From assembly GCA_031262105.1 (NCBI GenBank), contig JAISIH010000004.1, positions 1 through 42,702 of the forward strand: 42,702 bases of DNA, read 5' to 3'. This document shows, piece after piece, positions 38,152 to 42,702 of this stretch. Origin of the DNA: Ruminococcus sp. GTDB lineage: Bacteria; Bacillota; Clostridia; Oscillospirales; Ruminococcaceae. How positions within the stretch are numbered: position 1 is the stretch's first letter; each line of letters begins with the position of its first letter. Under the pieces are notes generated by a model. It was given only the letters and a program-made list of their open reading frames with translations, was not told where the DNA came from and did not search any database. A program made the translations under genes and the position numbers.

Positions 38152-39000
38152 TTATACGGCTATTAATTTCGGATTAAAGACAGCGTATTCAATGTCGTTT
38201 TCGGAAACGCCGATGTAGGCGTCAACAAGATGAATACTCTTTTCGTCCTTTATGTAAACCTTCGCGGGGGAGAACGCGGGAATAAGTCCGTTCGAGTTAA
38301 TTGTCGAAAAGGGTATGAGCCGCCAACCCTTCGGCGGAATAACCGAATCGTGGATATAATCGCAACTGAGCATCGCCTCAACAGCCTTGCTGTCGGTGAT
38401 TTTCGTCAGCGAAGCCTTCGGGCAGATAATCACAGGCTTCCCGGAAAGGCAGTCGGTAAGGTTGTTGCCGGTGTCGCCGATTGCCTTAATCTGGACAATT
38501 TCGCCGCTCTGTTCGACCGTTATCGTGTACTTCGTGTCAGCGGAATTTACCCTGTCGAAGTGCCGCCGCAAGAGCCATAAAATCGTGTATGCAATCGTCG
38601 TCGAGATAACGAGGGTTAAAAGCGAGATGTTCACGTAGAAGACGGAATTGTGCCAAATCGCGGTGTTCCCCCCGAGGAGCATTGCCACGCCGTATTCAAT
38701 CCCCGCGAAGATGAAGCTTACGAAGAAAAACAGCAGTGAACATTTATAAAGCTCCTTAATTCCGTCTACATTATAAGACACTGCAACCATTATTACTGCC
38801 GATATAACACGGACAATAAGCACGGTAAGGTTCCCCATCTCCGGTAGGAAGATTATCAGCGCAGAAAGGCTTCCGATTAATGCTCCGGCGATAACGCGTC
38901 CGCGCTTCACCGGCTTATGCACAATAACCGCCGCCGCCCGCAGGAGCAGATAATTTATGTAAAAACTGACAATAATCAGGACATCAACGTATACAATCAT
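38152..39000 (-). CDS. spoIIGA: Sigma-E processing peptidase SpoIIGA
   Basis: A 282-residue aspartic protease that cleaves the pro-sequence of SigE in the septal membrane. Five hydrophobic segments fill residues 1-145 (start [20 protein letters not shown]), followed by a soluble pepsin-like half with the catalytic Asp in [20 protein letters not shown] near residue 195. In the Bacillus protein the loop is DTGN-x-L-x-D-P; here Pro is Cys. It is the first gene of the spoIIGA-sigE operon. The usual Spo0A-box/-35 promoter was not found by eye. Confidence 0.95.
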   Translation of the reverse strand: MIVYVDVLIIVSFYINYLLLRAAAVIVHKPVKRGRVIAGALIGSLSALIIFLPEMGNLTVLIVRVISAVIMVAVSYNVDGIKELYKCSLLFFFVSFIFAGIEYGVAMLLGGNTAIWHNSVFYVNISLLTLVISTTIAYTILWLLRRHFDRVNSADTKYTITVEQSGEIVQIKAIGDTGNNLTDCLSGKPVIICPKASLTKITDSKAVEAMLSCDYIHDSVIPPKGWRLIPFSTINSNGLIPAFSPAKVYIKDEKSIHLVDAYIGVSENDIEYAVFNPKLIAV

Positions 39001-39127
39001 AATCGTTTCTCTCTATATTTGGTAATTATAATTATAAAACTTTCGTAATCAAAAATCTGTCGAAATCGTGGGCTTAAAAAATAAATTATTTGGGTATATT
39101 TTTTGCAAATTATTCATATTATTAAAC

Positions 39128-39156
39128 TTGAAATGCGCTTAAAAATAGTGTATAAT
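39128..39156 (+). promoter_or_regulatory. Promoter of asnB
   Basis: TTGAAA (39128-39133), 17 bases, TATAAT (39151-39156). Leader about 26 nt. Confidence 0.78.
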
Positions 39157-39188
39157 TATAGTCTATTACATTTTGAAAGATATTATAT

Positions 39189-41015
39189 ATGTGCGGATTT
39201 GTAGGATTTACCAACACCATCAACGATGCGAACAAGGTTATACGCGATTGCGCGGAGAAGATTAAGCACCGCGGACCCGACTCCGACGGGTTTTATGTCG
39301 ATGCCGGGATTGCGATGGGGTTTCGCCGCCTGTCAATTATTGACATAACCGACTCGGGCGACCAGCCGATTTTTAACGAGGACCGCTCGAAGGTTTTAAT
39401 GTTCAATGGCGAGATTTACAATTATCAGGAAATTCGCGAGGAACTTGTCGCCGCCGGGCATATTTTTAAAACGAAAACCGACTCGGAAGTGCTTTTACAC
39501 GGTTATGAGGAGTACGGCACAGACCTGCTTAATAAGCTTCGCGGAATGTTTGCTTTTATAATTTGGGATAAAATAAGCGGCGAACTCTTCGGCGCGAGGG
39601 ACTTTTTCGGGATTAAGCCGCTTTATTACGCTAAAATGGACGGCACATTTATGGTCGGCTCGGAGATTAAGGCGTTCTTGCCGCACCCGCATTTCAAACG
39701 GGAATTAAACACCGCCGCCCTTGAAAATTACTTAACTTTCCAGTACAGCCCGACGAACGAGACGTTTTTTACGAATGTTTATAAGCTCCCGCCCGCGCAT
39801 TATTTCAAGCTTAAGGACGGGAAACTCACGACCGAGCGTTATTGGGACGTGCATTTTAAGCCCGATGAGAACATGAGCCTTGAAACGGCGGTTGATAACA
39901 TTTCCGCGATTTTCAAGGACTCGGTTAAGGCGCATAAAATCGCGGACGTCGAAGTCGGGAGCTTTCTCTCAAGCGGCGTTGACTCGAGTTATGCGGCGGC
40001 GGAGTCGAATGTTGACAAGACATTTACCGTCGGTTTCGGCGAGGACGAGAAGTACAACGAAATCGGCTGGGCGAAGGAATTTTCCAAGTTTATCGGCAAG
40101 AAAAATTATTCTAAAGTTATCACGCCGGAGGAATATTGGGATAATATCCCTAAAATCCAGTACCACATGGACGAACCGCTCGCCGACCCGTCCTGTATCG
40201 CGCTTTATTTTGTCTGCAACACTGCCGCGAAGCACCTGAAAGTGGTGCTTTCCGGGGAGGGAGCGGACGAGATTTTCGGCGGTTATAACATCTACAAAGA
40301 GCCGTCGAGCGTTCCCGCGTATAATATTATACCAAGACCGATACGGCGCGGAATCGGGAAGTTTGCGGAAAAGTTACCGAAAAAGAGCGGGGTTAACTTT
40401 CTTATCCGCCGCGGGAAAGACCTTGAGGAGCGTTTTATCGGCAACGCGTTTATCTTCACCGAAGCGGAGCGAAAACGCTTGCTTAAAATTAAGACGTCCG
40501 CGCCGCCGTTTGTTAATATTACAAAGCCTTTCTACGACTGCGTTGCGGGGGCAGACGCGGTAACAAAAATGCAGTATATCGACCTGCACCTTTGGATGGT
40601 GGGGGATATACTGCTTAAGGCGGACAAAATGTCGATGGCGAATTCGCTTGAGCTGCGCGTGCCGTTCCTCGACAAGGAGGTTATGGCGGTTGCGGAGCGA
40701 ATTCCGGCACACCTGCGTGTGACGAAGGAGAACACGAAATTCGCGATGCGGAAAGCCGCCGAAGCCGCGACGCCGCCGCAGGTTGCACAAAAAAAGAAGC
40801 TCGGCTTCCCTGTGCCTATCCGCGTTTGGCTTAAGTCCGACAAGTATCAGGCGGTCGTGCGGGCGGCGTTCACATCCGAGGCGGCGAAACAGTTTTTCGA
40901 TGTTGAAAAGCTTTTGGAACTACTTGACATACACAAATCCGGGGAGTACGACTACTCGCGGAAAATCTGGACGGTTTATATCTTCTTGGTTTGGTATGGG
41001 GAGTATTTTGGGTGA
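39189..41015 (+). CDS. asnB: Asparagine synthase (glutamine-hydrolysing)
   Basis: A 608-residue two-domain enzyme. The N-terminal class II glutaminase has Cys2 (MCGFVGF), KHRGPDSDGFYVD and LMFNGEIYNYQEIREEL; the synthetase domain has the PP-loop FLSSGVDSSYAAAES near residue 260 and LSGEGADEIFGGYNIY near 355. Makes asparagine from aspartate, glutamine and ATP. Only a weak site (GAAAGA) precedes the ATG at 39189. Its stop lies two bases from the stop of the convergent acetyltransferase gene, with no terminator between them. Similar enzymes modify cell-wall peptides or capsule sugars, but nothing nearby suggests that. Confidence 0.95.
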   Translation: MCGFVGFTNTINDANKVIRDCAEKIKHRGPDSDGFYVDAGIAMGFRRLSIIDITDSGDQPIFNEDRSKVLMFNGEIYNYQEIREELVAAGHIFKTKTDSEVLLHGYEEYGTDLLNKLRGMFAFIIWDKISGELFGARDFFGIKPLYYAKMDGTFMVGSEIKAFLPHPHFKRELNTAALENYLTFQYSPTNETFFTNVYKLPPAHYFKLKDGKLTTERYWDVHFKPDENMSLETAVDNISAIFKDSVKAHKIADVEVGSFLSSGVDSSYAAAESNVDKTFTVGFGEDEKYNEIGWAKEFSKFIGKKNYSKVITPEEYWDNIPKIQYHMDEPLADPSCIALYFVCNTAAKHLKVVLSGEGADEIFGGYNIYKEPSSVPAYNIIPRPIRRGIGKFAEKLPKKSGVNFLIRRGKDLEERFIGNAFIFTEAERKRLLKIKTSAPPFVNITKPFYDCVAGADAVTKMQYIDLHLWMVGDILLKADKMSMANSLELRVPFLDKEVMAVAERIPAHLRVTKENTKFAMRKAAEAATPPQVAQKKKLGFPVPIRVWLKSDKYQAVVRAAFTSEAAKQFFDVEKLLELLDIHKSGEYDYSRKIWTVYIFLVWYGEYFG

Positions 41016-41017
41016 GA

Positions 41018-41599
41018 TTACCTCTGATACCGTATCATCTGAATCAAATCGCCGTCGTCGCCCTCGCCGGGGGCGCGTCTGCCGAATGATACGAAACCGT
41101 TGTCTATGTAAAAGGCGGTGAGTTTCGGGACGTCTTCACATTCAAGGAACACCGCCCGCCCGCCGATTATGTCCTGAGCCTTGCGAACCTTATCACAAGC
41201 GATCATCAAAAGTTCTTTGCCTGTAATTAGCTTGTTATAATCATTGCTGAAATTTTTGCCGAGTTGCGCGATAAGCGGCGCACTCATTGTTACCGAATCG
41301 GAAGCTGCGTCAACGCTTCCGAATTTAACAATTTTCTTGTAGAACGTGACTGTAACATTGCTTCGAGGAACTGTAATAACTTTATTAGACAACGCGAAAA
41401 ACCCGACGGTTTTTACGTTATTTCCGTCAAGCGCAAGAACAATATGTGTTTGTGAGATACCTTGCAGGCTGAAATTATATGCTTTATTGCGGATAAAATT
41501 TTCAACGCTGCGATTTTTCGGACAATCAAAGCGCTTTAATGCATCTTCCGTTTCGGAATTGTAAATATCGGCAAGCGGAAGTGCTTCAAACTTTACCAT
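41018..41599 (-). CDS. GNAT-family acetyltransferase, possible toxin of a GNAT/small-ORF pair
   Basis: A 193-residue protein starting at 41599 with GGAAG eight bases before, overlapping the upstream small gene by 7 bp. GNAT features: VGFFALSNKVITVPRSNV, LLMIACDKVRKAQDIIGGRA (acetyl-CoA loop region) and VFLECEDVPKLTAFYIDNGF, ending in FVSFGRR. Such GNATs paired with a small upstream protein are often treated as TA systems acetylating aminoacyl-tRNA (TacT-like); the partner here is not of the usual ribbon-helix-helix type, so that role is inferred. Confidence 0.85.
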   Translation of the reverse strand: MVKFEALPLADIYNSETEDALKRFDCPKNRSVENFIRNKAYNFSLQGISQTHIVLALDGNNVKTVGFFALSNKVITVPRSNVTVTFYKKIVKFGSVDAASDSVTMSAPLIAQLGKNFSNDYNKLITGKELLMIACDKVRKAQDIIGGRAVFLECEDVPKLTAFYIDNGFVSFGRRAPGEGDDGDLIQMIRYQR

Positions 41600-41772
41600 T
41601 GGATTTTCTTCCACAGTTCATTCGCTTCTTCCCCAGTCACCGTCCGATAGTTAACCTTAAAAGGTTCATGCTCCTCAAACCACTTCTTAGACTTCTCAAG
41701 CGCCTCGACAAAAGCCTTTGCTTTTTCGGGCGTGTCAATCTGCGGCGTGGTGTAAATACTGCTTGTAGCCAT
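41593..41772 (-). CDS. Small partner protein of the GNAT gene (59 aa)
   Basis: A 59-residue protein from the ATG at 41772 with AAAGGAG upstream. It begins MATSSIYTTPQIDTPEKAKA and continues FVEALEKSKKWFEEHEPFKV, ending ANELWKKIQW. The longer frame to 41883 runs over the promoter. The stop and the acetyltransferase start overlap (ATGGTAA). It has a helical, charged look and could be the antitoxin, but it has no recognised DNA-binding motif. Confidence 0.8.
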   Translation of the reverse strand: MATSSIYTTPQIDTPEKAKAFVEALEKSKKWFEEHEPFKVNYRTVTGEEANELWKKIQW

Positions 41773-41791
41773 AAAAATTCTCCTTTCCTCC

Positions 41792-41820
41792 ATTATACTA
41801 TATAATAAACAATTTGTCAA
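41792..41820 (-). promoter_or_regulatory. Promoter of the GNAT/small-ORF pair
   Basis: Minus strand TTGACA (41815-41820), 17 bases, TATAAT (41792-41797). The ribosome binding site follows directly. Confidence 0.88.
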
Positions 41821-41898
41821 GAATAAATAACCCCATGCGGCAAAATGCATAAATTTGCCGCGATTTTTTATAACATTCTCCAAAAATGAAAAAAACGC

Positions 41899-41927
41899 TT
41901 GACAAAATAACGCGCTTGTGATAATAT
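41899..41927 (+). promoter_or_regulatory. rRNA operon promoter P1
   Basis: TTGACA (41899-41904), 17 bases, TAATAT (41922-41927). It is one of two tandem promoters before the 16S gene. Confidence 0.82.
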
Positions 41928-41997
41928 ATATAAGCTGTCTTCACGAAATCAGCGGCGTTAAGAGATAATGTTCACAAAACTTTTACAAATAAACCTC

Positions 41998-42026
41998 TTG
42001 ACATCGTAGGCTAAATGTGATATAAT
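41998..42026 (+). promoter_or_regulatory. rRNA operon promoter P2
   Basis: TTGACA (41998-42003), 17 bases, TATAAT (42021-42026), 99 bases downstream of P1; perfect consensus, as expected for strong rRNA transcription. Confidence 0.9.
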
Positions 42027-42032
42027 AGCAAA

Positions 42033-42369
42033 GCACCCTGTCCGAACGAGAGAAAATCTTGGCGAAAAAGGTGTAAGAATCTTGAAAACCGAATAAAAAA
42101 CGAAACCAAAGAACAAACCCTTGAAATTCGTTTGAGGATTGACGTTTAGTGAAGTATATGCAAAGCGATTTGCGAATATTAACGAGACCGAAACCTAAAA
42201 TGTAATTAAAACTTTGTCGAAAGTATAAATCGACACGCTTGGTAAATCGAGTCGTATCACGCGACGAGATAACCTAAGCACAGGCGAAAGCTTTATGTAT
42301 TGATATAATTTGGGCGGAAGCGAAGCGGCGCCAAGCGTTGCGGAAGCGGAAGACCGGTTAATATAAGAT
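42033..42369 (+). other. 16S rRNA leader
   Basis: About 335 nt between the P2 start and the mature 16S 5' end. No protein gene is seen. CTTGAAAACCGAATAAA near 42082 resembles the sequence found between clostridial rRNA elements and may hold the antitermination and processing signals. No tRNA was recognised in it. Confidence 0.75.
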
Positions 42370-42702
42370 ATATTAAAGAGTTTGATCCTGGCTCAGGATG
42401 AACGCCGGCGGCACGCTTAACACATGCAAGTCGAACGGACGAAGCCTTTCGGGGCTTAGTTAGTGGCGGACGGGTGAGTAACACGTGAGCAACCTACCCT
42501 TAAGAGGGGGATAACGTTTGGAAACGAACGCTAATACCGCATAATATAATTGTGTCGCATGATACGATTATCAAAGATTTATTGCTTAAGGATGGGCTCG
42601 CGTCTGATTAGGCAGTTGGTGAGGTAACGGCTCACCAAACCAACGATCAGTAGCCGGGCTGAGAGGCTCAACGGCCACATTGGGACTGAGACACGGCCCA
42701 GA
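42370..42702 (+). rRNA. rrs: 16S ribosomal RNA, 5' part (cut by window end)
   Basis: AGAGTTTGATCCTGGCTCAG begins at 42377, the universal 5' region (E. coli position 8), so the mature end is near 42370. GGATGAACGCCGGCGGCACG and the later ACTGAGACACGGCCCAGA at the window end are typical. The first 333 bases only are present; the pattern is consistent with Clostridia, family-level placement is inferred. Confidence 0.98.

Overview
The window looks like chromosome of an endospore-forming, low-to-mid GC Firmicute of the Clostridia, most like the Oscillospiraceae/Ruminococcaceae. The support is a SigE–SpoIIGA sporulation pair, a type III glutamine synthetase, a GH130 mannoside phosphorylase, a ParB/Noc-type protein, very regular TTGACA-17-TATAAT promoters, AGGAGG ribosome binding sites, and the 5' end of a 16S rRNA gene at the right edge. 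The species cannot be named from sequence reading alone.

Left part (1-12.6 kb): two tandem small paralogues of unknown function; glnN; a minus-strand transcription unit with two toxin-antitoxin (TA) pairs (a YoeB-type toxin with an unrecognised partner, then RelB/YafQ) that runs straight into an AI-2E-type membrane protein and a phenylacetate-CoA ligase; a 753-aa exported repeat protein; an XRE/S24-like regulator that has lost its protease residues; and an operon with a GH130 phosphorylase, two tiny proteins and a carboxynorspermidine/saccharopine dehydrogenase-like enzyme.

Middle (12.6-28.3 kb): a small membrane protein-MoxR-DUF58-transglutaminase operon; a Noc/ParB-like gene; a VapBC-like pair followed by tyrA and a patatin-like lipase; a small surface protein; an HtrA protease; a vWA gene heading a plus-strand run of antitoxin, PIN toxin, two tandem small partner proteins and a RelB/YafQ pair; then a 793-aa, probably abundant, cell-surface protein with a TGN-type sorting tail and a long leader with two promoters.

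Right part (28.3-42.7 kb): a cluster of RelB-like antitoxins around one YafQ-like toxin whose active site looks altered; a sensor-less degenerate hybrid histidine kinase; a C39-like peptidase with an apparently leaderless mRNA; gap (GAPDH); a solitary copy of the PIN-partner small protein; a secreted solute-binding-like protein; a second PIN toxin with its partner; sigE and spoIIGA; asnB; a GNAT acetyltransferase with a small upstream partner; and tandem rRNA promoters leading into 16S rRNA.

The main theme is TA density: seven complete or probable TA pairs, one GNAT/small-ORF pair and several orphan antitoxin-like genes in under 43 kb, many sharing transcripts with housekeeping or surface genes. 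The best candidate for an under-described system is the PIN nuclease plus a downstream small protein with a PKP-IS-F-DI-IR-Y core (four paralogues in the window, two different PIN genes). No transposase, integrase, CRISPR array or tRNA was recognised.
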